A stretch of 64,000 bases of DNA, taken from assembly GCF_018129965.1 (NCBI RefSeq), contig NZ_JAFCKW010000007.1, positions 124,001 to 188,000 on the forward strand. Reading direction: 5' to 3'. The notes beneath the pieces were generated by a model. The model had not been told where the DNA came from. It made no database searches and was given only the letters and a program-made list of their open reading frames with translations. Shown piece by piece: positions 1 through 8,738 of the stretch; the first letter of the stretch is position 1; every line of letters begins with the position of its first letter. Position numbers and translations under genes: made by a program. The DNA is from Bradyrhizobium diazoefficiens. Its GTDB lineage: Bacteria > Pseudomonadota > Alphaproteobacteria > Rhizobiales > Xanthobacteraceae.

Positions 1-800
1 TCTGGGCGGCCGAGGACTGGAAGGCCAAGGGCAAGTCCGGCAAGCCGAAATTCGTACACATGGGCGCCAACCATCCCTATCCGAACGCGCCGAAGGCCGC
101 CGGCGAAGCCATGGCGACCGAGCTCGGCTTCGAGGTGCTGCCGCCGCTGGTGTTCGCGCTGGCGCCGGGTGATTACAGCGCGCAGTGCCTGAGCCTGAAA
201 TCCTCGGGCGCCAATTACGCCTATCTCGGCAACACCGCGGCCTCCAACATCTCGGTGATGAAGGCCTGCAAGACCGCAGGGGCCGAGGTGCAGTTCCTCG
301 GCAATGTCTGGGGCATGGACGAGAACGCCGCCAAGACCGCCGGCGATGCCGCCGAAGGCGTCGTCTTCCCGCTGCGCACCGCGGTGAGCTGGGGTGGCAA
401 CGCGCCCGGCATGAAGACGGTGATGGAGATTTCGAAGATGTCCGACCCGACCGGCAAGGTCTATCGCCCGGTGCACTACCTCGCCGGCGTCTGCTCGGCG
501 CTCTACATGAAGGAAGCGCTCGACTGGGCCGCCCAGAACGGCGGCGCCACCGGCGAGAACGTCCGCAAGGGATTCTATCAGAAGAAGGATTGGGTCCCGG
601 CCGGCATGGAAGGCGTCTGCAATCCCTCGACCTGGACCGACAAGGATCACCGCGGCACGCTGAAGGTCGATCTCTACCGCACCAAGATCACCGGTGCGAC
701 CGACGGCGACCTCAACGACCTCATGGCCAAGGGCGCGATCAAGCTCGAAAAGGTCAAGACCGTCGAGCTGCCGCGCAAGCCGGAACTGCTGGGCTGGTGA
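1..800 (+). CDS. Branched-chain amino-acid ABC transporter substrate-binding protein (3' part)
   Basis: This is the C-terminal 265 or so residues of a periplasmic LivK/amide-binding type protein; the frame is open from base 3 and the start and signal peptide lie outside the window. The visible part has the two-lobe type I binding-protein pattern, with a segment around SSGANYAYLGN and a hinge-like stretch ending in a Trp-rich tail (PELLGW). It would deliver branched-chain amino acids or related small carboxylates/amides to an inner-membrane transporter. The livF-type ATPase gene lies 145 bp downstream on the same strand, so the two belong to one transporter. The ligand cannot be read from the sequence. 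Confidence 0.85.
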   Translation, partial: WAAEDWKAKGKSGKPKFVHMGANHPYPNAPKAAGEAMATELGFEVLPPLVFALAPGDYSAQCLSLKSSGANYAYLGNTAASNISVMKACKTAGAEVQFLGNVWGMDENAAKTAGDAAEGVVFPLRTAVSWGGNAPGMKTVMEISKMSDPTGKVYRPVHYLAGVCSALYMKEALDWAAQNGGATGENVRKGFYQKKDWVPAGMEGVCNPSTWTDKDHRGTLKVDLYRTKITGATDGDLNDLMAKGAIKLEKVKTVELPRKPELLGW

Positions 801-825
801 GCCCGGCTCTCACCACACCCACACT

Positions 826-928
826 CGTCATCCCCCGCGAAAGCGAGGGATCCAGTACGCCGCGGCTTATCGAGGAACGTCAGGCGGCTCTGGAATACTG
901 GGTCGCCCGGTCAAGCCGGGCGACGACA
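826..928. repeat. Palindromic intergenic repeat with two hairpins
   Basis: The gap between the binding-protein gene and livF carries an imperfect hairpin (about 829-852, CATCCCCCGC/GCGAGGGAT) and a perfect 9-bp stem at 902-910/916-924 (GTCGCCCGG, loop TCAAG, CCGGGCGAC). Sequences of this form are, as I recall, dispersed in many copies in Bradyrhizobium genomes. Sitting inside a transporter operon, it could attenuate or stabilise mRNA, but that is inference. Confidence 0.7.
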
Positions 929-945
929 GCGGAGACTTGTAAGGC

Positions 946-1785
946 ATGACCGAAATCACCGAAACAGCGCGTCCCACGCCCACCGCCGTAGCCCCCGCCG
1001 CCCTCCTCAGCGTGCGCAACATCGAGGTGGTCTATGACGACGTCATCCTGGTGCTGCGCGGGCTCAGCCTCGACGTGCCCAAGGGCGCGATCGTGGCGTT
1101 GCTGGGGGCCAACGGCGCCGGCAAGTCGACCACGCTGAAGGCGATCTCGGGGTTGCTCAAGACCGAGGACGGCGAGGTCACGCGCGGCGAAATCCTGTTC
1201 GAAGGCGAGCGGATCAATGGCATCGACCCCGACAAGATCGTCCGCCGCGGCATCTTCCAGGTGATGGAGGGCCGGCGCATCGTCTCCGACATGACGTCGC
1301 TGGAGAACCTCAAGCTCGGCGCCTTCACGCGCCGGGACCGCGAGGTCGATGCCGATCTCGATATGGTCTTCAACTATTTCCCGCGTCTGAAGGAGCGTAC
1401 CGGCCTTGCCGGCTACCTCTCCGGCGGCGAGCAGCAGATGCTCGCGATCGGGCGCGCGCTGATGGCGCGGCCGAAGATGATCCTGATGGACGAGCCGTCG
1501 ATGGGCCTGTCGCCGCTGCTGGTCAAAGAGGTGTTCGCGATCATCCAGAAGATCAACCGCGACCTCGGCGTGACCATCCTGCTGGTCGAGCAGAACGCGC
1601 GCGCCGCGCTGTCGGTGGCGAGCCACGGCTACATCATGGAGCAGGGCAAGGTCGTGCTCGACGGCACTGCGGACGAATTGCGCGACAACGAGGACGTCAA
1701 GGAATTCTACCTCGGCGGCGCCGGCGACCAGCGCAAGAGCTTCAAGAACCTCAAGAGCTTCAAGCGCCGCAAGCGGTGGCTATAG
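946..1785 (+). CDS. livF: High-affinity branched-chain amino-acid ABC transporter ATP-binding protein LivF
   Basis: Cytoplasmic ATPase of 279 residues that would power a Liv-type importer. It shows Walker A (GANGAGKST, residues 54-62), the ABC signature (LSGGEQQ, 158-164), Walker B (ILMDEPS, 179-185) and the EQN motif (215-217) that LivF proteins carry near the switch region. The length is about 40 residues above a minimal LivF because of an N-terminal extension and a basic Lys/Arg-rich tail. It follows the substrate-binding protein and precedes, convergently, an epimerase gene. No permease (LivH/LivM) or LivG is visible, so they should lie upstream of the window. Confidence 0.92.
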   Translation: MTEITETARPTPTAVAPAALLSVRNIEVVYDDVILVLRGLSLDVPKGAIVALLGANGAGKSTTLKAISGLLKTEDGEVTRGEILFEGERINGIDPDKIVRRGIFQVMEGRRIVSDMTSLENLKLGAFTRRDREVDADLDMVFNYFPRLKERTGLAGYLSGGEQQMLAIGRALMARPKMILMDEPSMGLSPLLVKEVFAIIQKINRDLGVTILLVEQNARAALSVASHGYIMEQGKVVLDGTADELRDNEDVKEFYLGGAGDQRKSFKNLKSFKRRKRWL

Positions 1786-1834
1786 CGTTTTCACGCGAAG
1801 TGGGAACCGGCTCGCATGAAGACAATGCGTCAAA
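1785..1834. repeat. Short palindromic repeat at convergent gene ends
   Basis: Between the stop of livF and the stop of the convergent AGE gene lies a sequence beginning GCGTTTTCACGCGAAGTGGG and ending GAAGACAATGCGTC. The ends are partly complementary (GCGTTTTC against GAAGACAATGC). It matches from memory a small repeat family common in Rhizobiales. It may serve as a bidirectional transcription end. Confidence 0.5.
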
Positions 1835-1846
1835 GAACCCAAGGCT

Positions 1847-3001
1847 TCAATTCTCGAGCACCTGCTCCGCTTCCGTGACGGCACAGAGCACATGATAGAA
1901 CGACGACGCAGGAATGGTATCGACCAGCGATTTGCCGTCGCGGTCGAACTGGTCGTACCAGCCGCCCCGCACGGGGTGGCTGAGATAATACCGTTCGAGC
2001 CGCACCAGCGCCGCGCGCGCCTCGTCCGCTGCGCCCGCCTCGCCGGATTCGGCCTGGGCGACCCACGCCTTCGCCATCTCGGTCTGCGGCCACAGGCGGC
2101 GCGTGCTACGACGGATGTTGCCGTCGGCATCGCCTTCGTCGACCAGGCAGCCGGTTGCCGCGTCGCGATAGCGCAGCGCGGTCGCCAGCAGCTCGGCACG
2201 CCGCTGTCCGGTCGGACAGCCCGTGATGCGTTCAAATCCCTTCAGCAGCCAGACCCATTCGGCCTGATGGCCGGGCTCGACGCTGACCGGCTCGATCTTC
2301 GACCAGTCCTCCTCGAAATACTCCGTCAGGATGTGCTTCCGCTTGTCGTAGAGATTGGCGAGGAACAGCGCGAAGAATTCGCCGGCGCGGTTCTGGAACG
2401 ACAGATCATGGGTCGCATCGAAACACGCGATCATCGCCTCGAACAGATGCATGTGCGGATTCTGCCGCCGCGGCAACGAAACCGGCAGGCCTTCGTGGAC
2501 GCCGCCATGCGGCGAGCGCAGGTGGCCGTCGAGGAAGGCCAGCAGCGCGTCGATCTCGGCACGGACCTGCGCATCCTTGTCGAGCGTATAGACCGTCGCG
2601 AGCGCAAACAGAACGAAGGCGTGGTCGTAGGCATCGCGCCGCGAATCCAGCACCGCACCATCAGGCGTCAGCTGGTGCACGTAGCCCGGCCGGCCGTCGG
2701 GCGCCTTGGCGCGTGCCAGCAGATACTCGAGGCCCTTCAGCGCGACGGCGCGCCCCTCAGGGTACCAGCCCATCTGCGCCGCCTTGGCGAAGCAGTAGAT
2801 CTGCCGGGCCTGCACCAGCACCCGCCGCGGCGCAGCCACGTCAGCCGTACCGTCACGATGCAGCCGGTCGATGAAGCCGCCCGTTGCAGCGTCCCAGCCG
2901 ACCGTGGACCACAGCGGCAGCGCATCGTCGACCATGCGGCGCTTCAGGCGCGCGACGACGTCAGCCGCCTCGCCCGCCGCAATGCTTCCTTCGTCCGCCA
3001 T
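1847..3001 (-). CDS. AGE-family epimerase/isomerase
   Basis: A 384-residue cytoplasmic protein of the N-acylglucosamine 2-epimerase / mannose isomerase superfamily, an (alpha/alpha)6 barrel that interconverts aldoses and ketoses or epimerises at C2. Family-like stretches include ARQIYCFAKAAQMGWYP near residue 65, HMHLFEAMIACFDATHD in the middle, and HPVRGGWYDQFDRDG close to the C-terminus, with several conserved His and Arg expected in the active site. The chosen ATG at 3001 (MADEGS) gives the family's normal length; the open frame extends 31 residues further without similarity. It is divergent from the PaaK-like gene with 85 bp between starts. The substrate is unknown. Confidence 0.85.
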   Translation of the reverse strand: MADEGSIAAGEAADVVARLKRRMVDDALPLWSTVGWDAATGGFIDRLHRDGTADVAAPRRVLVQARQIYCFAKAAQMGWYPEGRAVALKGLEYLLARAKAPDGRPGYVHQLTPDGAVLDSRRDAYDHAFVLFALATVYTLDKDAQVRAEIDALLAFLDGHLRSPHGGVHEGLPVSLPRRQNPHMHLFEAMIACFDATHDLSFQNRAGEFFALFLANLYDKRKHILTEYFEEDWSKIEPVSVEPGHQAEWVWLLKGFERITGCPTGQRRAELLATALRYRDAATGCLVDEGDADGNIRRSTRRLWPQTEMAKAWVAQAESGEAGAADEARAALVRLERYYLSHPVRGGWYDQFDRDGKSLVDTIPASSFYHVLCAVTEAEQVLEN

Positions 3002-3086
3002 CGCGTCCTCTTCAAGCCCCGCCCCTGGCCGTCTGTACCCATGCCGGCGGCGGCGTGCAACGGATGCCAACCCGGAAAGACCAGCC

Positions 3087-4310
3087 ATGACCACCCATTA
3101 CGACGCTCTTGAGACGCGCGAGCAGGCCGCGCGCGAGGCCGAGCTGTTTTCCCGCCTGCCGGAGGTGCTGCAGAGCGCGCTGGCAGCGCCCGCCTATGCG
3201 GAGCGGCTCAAGGGCCTCGATCCGGCCTCAGTGACCTCGAGGTCGGCGCTGGCGGGCCTGCCGGTGCTGCGCAAGTCGGAGCTGCCGGCCCTGCACAAGG
3301 CCTCCACGCCTTTCGGCGGCTTCGTGGCGGCCGCACCCGGGTCGTTCGCGCGCCTGTTCACCTCGCCGGGGCCGATCTTCGAGCCGGAGGGGCGGCAGGC
3401 GGATCCCTGGCGCGGGGCCCGGGCACTGTTCGCGGCCGGGTTCCGTCCCGAGGATATCGTGCTCAACACCTTCAGCTACCACCTCACGCCGGGCGGCTTC
3501 ATCTTCGATGCCTCGGCCCGCGCGCTCGGCTGCGCCGTGATCCCCGCGGGACCGGGCAATACCGAGCAGCAATTCGAACTGATCGAGGCCTACCGCCCGG
3601 TCGGCTACAGCGGCACACCGGATTTCCTGAAGATCCTGCTCGACGCCGCAGCGGCCGCCGGCCGCGACATCTCCTCGATCAAGCGCGCGCTGGTCTCGGG
3701 GGCTGCCTTTCCCCCCTCGCTCCAGGCCGAGATCAAGGCGCGCGGCATCGATGCCTACCAGGCCTTCGGCACCGCCGATCTCGGCCTCATCGCCTTCGAG
3801 ACCGCGGCGCGCGACGGCATGGTCGTGAACGAGGATCTGATCCTGGAGATCGTCAAGCCCGGAACCGGAGATCCCGTTGCCGAAGGCGACGTCGGCGAAA
3901 TCGTCGTGACCTCGCTCGACCCGCATCATCCCTGGATTCGCCTTGCACTCGGCGACCTGACCGCCGCACTGCCCGGCCCAAGCCCATGCGGCCGCACCAA
4001 CATGCGCATCAAGGGCTGGATGGGCCGCGCCGATCAGACCACCAAGGTCAAGGGCATGTTCATCCGGCCCGAGCAGATCGCCGAGATCGGCAAGCGCCAT
4101 TCCGCGCTCGGGAGACTGCGGCTGGTCGTCACGCGCCAGGGCGAAACTGATGCGATGACGCTGAGAGCGGAAACTGCAGCCGCAAGCGACAGCCTGCGTG
4201 AGGAGATCGCGGGCAGCCTGCGCGCTGTGACCAAACTCGGCGGCAGTATCGAACTGGTCAGCCCGGGTGCGCTGCCGAACGACGGCAAGGTGATTGCGGA
4301 TGAGCGGTAG
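3087..4310 (+). CDS. PaaK-like AMP-binding (phenylacetate-CoA ligase family) protein
   Basis: A 407-residue adenylate-forming protein. Recognisable core pieces are YSGTPDFLKILLDAA in the middle, AFGTADLGLIAFE (A5-like), RLALGDLTA (A7-like) and GWMGRADQTTKVKGMFIRPEQ (A8-like hinge). The usual Ser/Thr/Gly-rich phosphate-binding A3 loop is not evident; the place is taken by LFTSPGPIFEPEG. Members of this family often sit beside Liv transporters and may activate an imported aromatic or branched acid as a CoA thioester; here that is inference. The ATG at 3087 was chosen because upstream codons belong to the intergenic region shared with the AGE gene. Confidence 0.75.
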   Translation: MTTHYDALETREQAAREAELFSRLPEVLQSALAAPAYAERLKGLDPASVTSRSALAGLPVLRKSELPALHKASTPFGGFVAAAPGSFARLFTSPGPIFEPEGRQADPWRGARALFAAGFRPEDIVLNTFSYHLTPGGFIFDASARALGCAVIPAGPGNTEQQFELIEAYRPVGYSGTPDFLKILLDAAAAAGRDISSIKRALVSGAAFPPSLQAEIKARGIDAYQAFGTADLGLIAFETAARDGMVVNEDLILEIVKPGTGDPVAEGDVGEIVVTSLDPHHPWIRLALGDLTAALPGPSPCGRTNMRIKGWMGRADQTTKVKGMFIRPEQIAEIGKRHSALGRLRLVVTRQGETDAMTLRAETAAASDSLREEIAGSLRAVTKLGGSIELVSPGALPNDGKVIADER

Positions 4311-4327
4311 GATGACGCGCCGGTGCG

Positions 4328-4594
4328 CTATTCGATCGCCTGGCGGTACGCCTCATTGGCGCACTTCAAGCCATCGTGCAGCAAGGTAACGGCGCGCCAA
4401 CCGAGCTTTGCAAGGCGGCTGACGTCGAGCAGCTTGCGCGGGGTGCCGGCGGGGCGCGAGGCGTCGAAAGCGATCTCGCCGCTGTAACAGACGACCTCCG
4501 CCACGACACGCGCGAATTCGGCGATCGTGATGTCCTCGCCGCTGCCGATGTTGACCAATTCCGCACCTGAATAGGTCTTCATCGCCACGTCGCC
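4328..4594 (-). pseudogene. C-terminal remnant of GDP-L-fucose synthase (fcl)
   Basis: The minus frame encodes about 85 residues matching the end of GDP-4-keto-6-deoxymannose epimerase-reductase: MKTYSGAELVNIGSGEDIT, then DASRPAGTPRKLLDVSRLAKLGW. An intact enzyme is about 320 residues; the Rossmann N-terminal three quarters are absent and the frame upstream (about 4595-4660) has no family similarity. There is no credible start. It probably marks the scar where the polysaccharide block beginning at 4753 replaced or cut an older fcl gene. Confidence 0.75.
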
Positions 4595-4752
4595 GTCAGC
4601 TTCGAGAGCCCGGAATACACCGCCCATGCCGACGCGATCGGCAATCGGAGACCGTCAGCCCGCCTTTTGCGACTTGGCTGCGCGCCCATCCCAAGACTGA
4701 CAAGTCGCAGTGAAATGCGCTATCAGCGCGTTCAGCTATGGTCCCGTAGCCC

Positions 4753-6258
4753 GTGAGTAGAGAAGGCTCCAAATTGTTGCTCCCGAACGAAACCATCAAA
4801 ATAGAAAGACTACCGGCAAAGCCTCGAATCGCGCGGGCGGCATGGCTTCTGGCCAGCATCCCCCCGGGCGTGTTCCTGACAGGTCTCTTCGCGCTGGTGT
4901 TTTATGCAGCCCCTGAACACGACGATTTTTGCTTTGCATACCTGAACGCCAGCTCGGGATTCGTGAAGACCGTTGCACAGTTCTACAGCGAATTGACCGG
5001 TCGGATCTTGCCGCTGTTCCTCATTCAAGTGCCCGGCGCCATTTCCACGAGCACTGGAATTGGATTGCTATCGGCCTACTCGATCTCGCTTGCCATTGTC
5101 GCGACCATTTTATTCTCTGGACTGTTCCTGGCTGCATCACTGGTGTTTCCGCGCGCCAGCGGCTTGCCCCGCACCTTCCTGGCGCTCAGCTTTGCCGCCA
5201 GCGTGCTCGGGGCCGCGCCAAGCGTGCGCGACCTGCTCTACTGGCTTCCTGCCGTGGCCTGCTACGTGCCGCCATCGCTCTGCACCATTTTCATCCTCGG
5301 GACGTGCGCGAGGACGGCGCGCGACGGAACTGGCTTCTCGCGGACCGCGACAATTCTCATGGCAGTGGCGGGATCCATGGCCGCGCTGAGCAACGAGTTC
5401 ACTGCCATTTGGCTGATCACGATCCTCGTGTGCTCGATCCTGCTACGCTACGCTCGTCGCCAGCCGCTGCAGGCCGGACACCACTTGCTGATCGCGGCTG
5501 TCATCCTGGTGAGTTGGGCAGTTGTCGTGTTGGCCCCCGGCAACAGCATGCGTATGGCGGCGCAGGCCAGCGGCGCAGGCAATGTCAGCCGGGCGCTCTA
5601 CGAAGCGCTGCGCTTTTCGCTGGTGGGTTTCGGACGCTTTCTCCGTGAACCCGCAATCATCGGGTGGCTGCTCGTTACGGCATTATTCACGCTCGCCGCA
5701 TCGACGCGCGACGGTCCGGCACGCGATGACGACCGAAAGCTCGCTTACGGTATCGGAGCGATAGCGCTGTTCTGCTGCTACTTCGAGTACTTCGCGCACG
5801 AATATTCCACCGGTATTCGCCTTGTCGAGAGAGCCCAGAACCAGGCGCTCATCCTGCTTCTTTTTAGTTCGACCCTGGCTGTGTCGTTCCTGACTGAGGC
5901 TTTTCGCACGAGATTGGAGTCACTCTTCGGCGCGGCCGCCGTGCTGAAGCTCAACTCAGCGGCTCTTCCGTGTACGCTTGGATTGCTGACAGCCGCTTCG
6001 CTTTACTTCAGCTCGACCGGATTTCTGCTCCGCCTGGAGAGAAACGAACTCTACGACTACCATCGGGAAAGCGTCGAGCGAGATGCGCTCCTGACGACGA
6101 GCAGCGAGTCAACCGTCGCCGTTCCAACACACCAGCACTCACCTACACTTCTGATGAGCGCAGACGTGACGGCCAACATCAGCTGCATTGCCGGTTACTA
6201 CAGGAAATCCACCCTCATCCCCGTTGAACCGAAGAAGGTCCCGCAGGAGAAGCGATAG
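4753..6258 (+). CDS. Polytopic membrane protein, DUF6056-like
   Basis: A 501-residue inner-membrane protein with about ten hydrophobic segments. Features resembling the DUF6056 group found in polysaccharide clusters are PEHDDFCFAYLN after the first membrane span, the TGR motif near residue 78, DLLYWLPAVACYVPP, a conserved SNEFTAIW and LAPGNSMRM. The group is thought to be glycosyltransferase-C-like, but no reaction is established. The start is a GTG preceded by CCCGTAG; no strong ribosome-binding site is seen. It is convergent with the carbamoyltransferase gene. Its base composition looks less GC-rich than the liv genes to the left, consistent with acquisition along with the rest of the cluster. 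Confidence 0.7.
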   Translation: MSREGSKLLLPNETIKIERLPAKPRIARAAWLLASIPPGVFLTGLFALVFYAAPEHDDFCFAYLNASSGFVKTVAQFYSELTGRILPLFLIQVPGAISTSTGIGLLSAYSISLAIVATILFSGLFLAASLVFPRASGLPRTFLALSFAASVLGAAPSVRDLLYWLPAVACYVPPSLCTIFILGTCARTARDGTGFSRTATILMAVAGSMAALSNEFTAIWLITILVCSILLRYARRQPLQAGHHLLIAAVILVSWAVVVLAPGNSMRMAAQASGAGNVSRALYEALRFSLVGFGRFLREPAIIGWLLVTALFTLAASTRDGPARDDDRKLAYGIGAIALFCCYFEYFAHEYSTGIRLVERAQNQALILLLFSSTLAVSFLTEAFRTRLESLFGAAAVLKLNSAALPCTLGLLTAASLYFSSTGFLLRLERNELYDYHRESVERDALLTTSSESTVAVPTHQHSPTLLMSADVTANISCIAGYYRKSTLIPVEPKKVPQEKR

Positions 6259-6295
6259 GACGAAAAACCGAGAACGCAATCTCTCTCGCGGAAGA

Positions 6296-7930
6296 TCACG
6301 ACTTCGACAGCCTGTAGTTCCCCAAGTACAGAACGTCGAGCCCCGAGCAGAAATACGTATGAAGCGCCTCCAGCGGCGCATTCACCGTCGGCTGCTCGTT
6401 GATATTGAGGCTGGTATTAATGAGGACCGGCAGCGAAGTCGCTTTTTCGAACTCTCCGATCAGTCGGCTGTAGAGAGGGTTACTGTCTGCATGGACGCTC
6501 TGGATGCGCGCCGTGTTGTCGACATGGACCACGGCGGGCATGGCACCTGCAACTTTCTCGTTGACCGGAAACGTAACCACCATGAAGGGCGCGTCGAACG
6601 CATCTTCGAAGTAGTCAGCCTGACGCTCAAACAACACCGACGGACAAAACGGCCGAAATTCCTCACGGTATTTGATGGTGAGATTGATGCGGTCCTTCAT
6701 GTCCGCATTCCGCGGATCGGCCAGAATCGAGCGATTGCCGAGGGCGCGCGGACCGTACTCCATACGCCCCTGAAACCAGCCTACCGTCTTCTGCTCCGTG
6801 AGATCAGTGACGCAGCGCGACACCGGATCGTCGAGCAACTCGAACCTCGCGCCGATTTTGTCCAGCGTCTGCCTGATTGTGTCGTTAGAATACTCCGGAC
6901 CCCAGTAGGCGTGCGTCAGCGGCGCAATCGCGTATCCCGCCTCCGCACATTTCATCATCGCGGCTCCGAGCGCCACACCGGCATCGTGCGGCACCGGCGG
7001 AACATAGAGACGATTGACGGACGGCTCGGCCGCGATCTCCATATTCATCTTACAGTTCAGTCCAACGCCGCCAGCGATGCAGACGTCGCCGCAGCCGGTC
7101 TGCTGGATCGCCGATCGGATCACTTGTGTGGTGACGATCTCCAGCTGCTTCTGACCGCTCGCGGCGATGTCGGTCAGGCGCTGGTCGAGCGGCTGGCCGC
7201 GAAGCCGCCGCGGCCCCAGAATCTCCTCCATCTTCTCGGTGAAGATGCGCTCCTGGCGCGTCGAGAAATCGCTGGTGAACATTTCGGCATCACGCCGGCG
7301 CTTGTCGAGTTCGGGATCGAGTTCATAACCGATACCGTTGGGCCGCAGGAGCTTGGCGAACTTGTCGAGATATTCGGGACTGCCATACGACGACAGGCCC
7401 ATGACCTTGTATTCGTCGTTGGTCATCTGGTAGCCAAGGTACTGGGTCAGCATCCCGTAATACAGCCCGAGACTGTTATGGCGGGCGAATCGCGTCAACA
7501 CGCGGAAGTCGTTGCCGCGCGCATGCGCAACGAGGCCGGCGCTGGAATCACCTGAGAAGTCGAAACAGGCAACGGTTGCTTCGGTAAATCCGGAACCATA
7601 GAATGAGCTCGCGGCGTGACAAAGATGATGATCGTAGAGCTCGATCTTGGGGCTGTGTCCAAACTGATATCTGAAGTATTCGGTGAGGCGCTGCACGTAG
7701 TTCGTGTAGGTCTTCAGTGGCGAGCAAATCCAGTCGACGTCACGCATCGAGATGCGTGCCTGCTTCAGGCAGAAGTCGATGGCCCCGCGCGGCAGTTCGC
7801 CACGGGCGTGCTTGGCCAGGGTGAAGCGCTCCTCCTCCGCCGCTGCGATCAATTCCCCATCGCGCAACAGCACTGCCGCTCCATCATGGTGGCCGTGCTT
7901 GATACCAGAGCTAATCCCGATCACATACAT
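6296..7930 (-). CDS. O-carbamoyltransferase (NodU/CmcH family)
   Basis: A 544-residue cytoplasmic enzyme that transfers a carbamoyl group from carbamoyl phosphate, via carbamoyl-AMP, to a sugar hydroxyl. The N-terminal Kae1/TsaD-like domain shows metal-binding HHLCHAASSFY (His101, His102, His105) and GGVGLNCKMN (287-296); the C-terminal domain shows the family hallmark YGPRALGNRSILADPR (392-407). Length is normal. In rhizobia NodU acts on Nod factor, but no nod genes are present here, and the surroundings point to carbamoylation of an LPS or capsule sugar. It is divergent from the gmhB-like gene across about 290 bp that should hold both promoters. Confidence 0.9.
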   Translation of the reverse strand: MYVIGISSGIKHGHHDGAAVLLRDGELIAAAEEERFTLAKHARGELPRGAIDFCLKQARISMRDVDWICSPLKTYTNYVQRLTEYFRYQFGHSPKIELYDHHLCHAASSFYGSGFTEATVACFDFSGDSSAGLVAHARGNDFRVLTRFARHNSLGLYYGMLTQYLGYQMTNDEYKVMGLSSYGSPEYLDKFAKLLRPNGIGYELDPELDKRRRDAEMFTSDFSTRQERIFTEKMEEILGPRRLRGQPLDQRLTDIAASGQKQLEIVTTQVIRSAIQQTGCGDVCIAGGVGLNCKMNMEIAAEPSVNRLYVPPVPHDAGVALGAAMMKCAEAGYAIAPLTHAYWGPEYSNDTIRQTLDKIGARFELLDDPVSRCVTDLTEQKTVGWFQGRMEYGPRALGNRSILADPRNADMKDRINLTIKYREEFRPFCPSVLFERQADYFEDAFDAPFMVVTFPVNEKVAGAMPAVVHVDNTARIQSVHADSNPLYSRLIGEFEKATSLPVLINTSLNINEQPTVNAPLEALHTYFCSGLDVLYLGNYRLSKS

Positions 7931-8134
7931 TTACATCGACCTCGACACGCGTCTATAGAAACCAAGTCCAGCATAGACAAGGGAGTAGCCTTGCCCGGCC
8001 TAACTCGCCAGCGAAATTTACCTATTTCCGCTTCGTTCGCACCATCATGGACTGCCTAAAAGCGACATTTGACCTATAGCTTTCTGGTCGAGGATTACGG
8101 AGGAAAGTCCGCAAGAACCCATGCTGCAGCCGCC

Positions 8135-8162
8135 TTGACTCGCGTTGGTTGTCAGTGACAAT
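8135..8162 (+). promoter_or_regulatory. Possible sigma70-type promoter for the gmhB-like gene
   Basis: TTGACT (8135-8140) and GACAAT (8157-8162) are separated by 16 bp, about 60 bp upstream of the gmhB-like start. The -35 box is good, the -10 box weak. Only position and similarity support it. Confidence 0.3.
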
Positions 8163-8219
8163 CGATAGGATCTTTGCAATCCGGGGCCGCCGCTCCGACA
8201 GAAAGCGCGAGGACTGAAT

Positions 8220-8738
8220 TTGAATAGGCCGGCCGTTTTCTTTGATCGCGACGGCGTCCTCAATGAGGATAGCGGATACGTCTTCGAAATCAGCAAGCTC
8301 AGATGGATCGACGGCGCTCCAAATGCCGTCAAGGCCGTCAATGATGCCGGATATTTCGCTTTTGTCGTGACCAACCAGGCCGGGGTCGCCAAAGGCCTCT
8401 ATGATGAGAGCCATATAGACATACTCCACCACTGGATGGCCGGGGAACTTGAAAAGCGCGGAGCTCACATCGACGCGTTCGAGTATTGCCCCTACCATCC
8501 CGAAGCCGTCGTGGAACGATATCGTCAAGCCAGTCCGCGGCGCAAACCCTCCCCTGGCATGATCACCGACCTCATCGAGCGCTACCCGGTCGACGTGAGC
8601 CGAAGCTTCTTGATCGGAGACAAATCGAGCGATATCGAAGCGGCGGCGGCCGCCCGTGTGCGAGGATTTTTGTTTCCGGGCGGCAACCTCGAGACATTTG
8701 TCCGCAAGCTTTTGTCGGCGGAAAGAACCAGCGCGTGA
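8220..8738 (+). CDS. gmhB: HAD-IIIA phosphatase, D-glycero-D-manno-heptose-1,7-bisphosphate 7-phosphatase-like (GmhB)
   Basis: A 172-residue cytoplasmic HAD phosphatase. FFDRDGVLNED carries the nucleophile Asp9 and acid/base Asp11; VVTNQAG is motif II, KPSPGM supplies the motif III lysine, and IGDKSSDIEAA is motif IV. In GmhB this removes the 7-phosphate during ADP-heptose synthesis. The zinc loop is only half preserved: CPYHPEA has the first Cys and His, but the C-x-C expected about 12 residues on is replaced by A/S residues. Translation starts at TTG 8220, supported by GAGGA at 8209-8213 with a 6-nt spacer. Its stop overlaps the GTG of the next gene. Confidence 0.82.
   Translation: MNRPAVFFDRDGVLNEDSGYVFEISKLRWIDGAPNAVKAVNDAGYFAFVVTNQAGVAKGLYDESHIDILHHWMAGELEKRGAHIDAFEYCPYHPEAVVERYRQASPRRKPSPGMITDLIERYPVDVSRSFLIGDKSSDIEAAAAARVRGFLFPGGNLETFVRKLLSAERTSA

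Noticed and set aside
6296..7930. Nodulation locus inferred from a NodU-like gene
   Set aside because: No nodABC, nodD, nod box or other nodulation gene is in the window, and the neighbours make surface polysaccharide.
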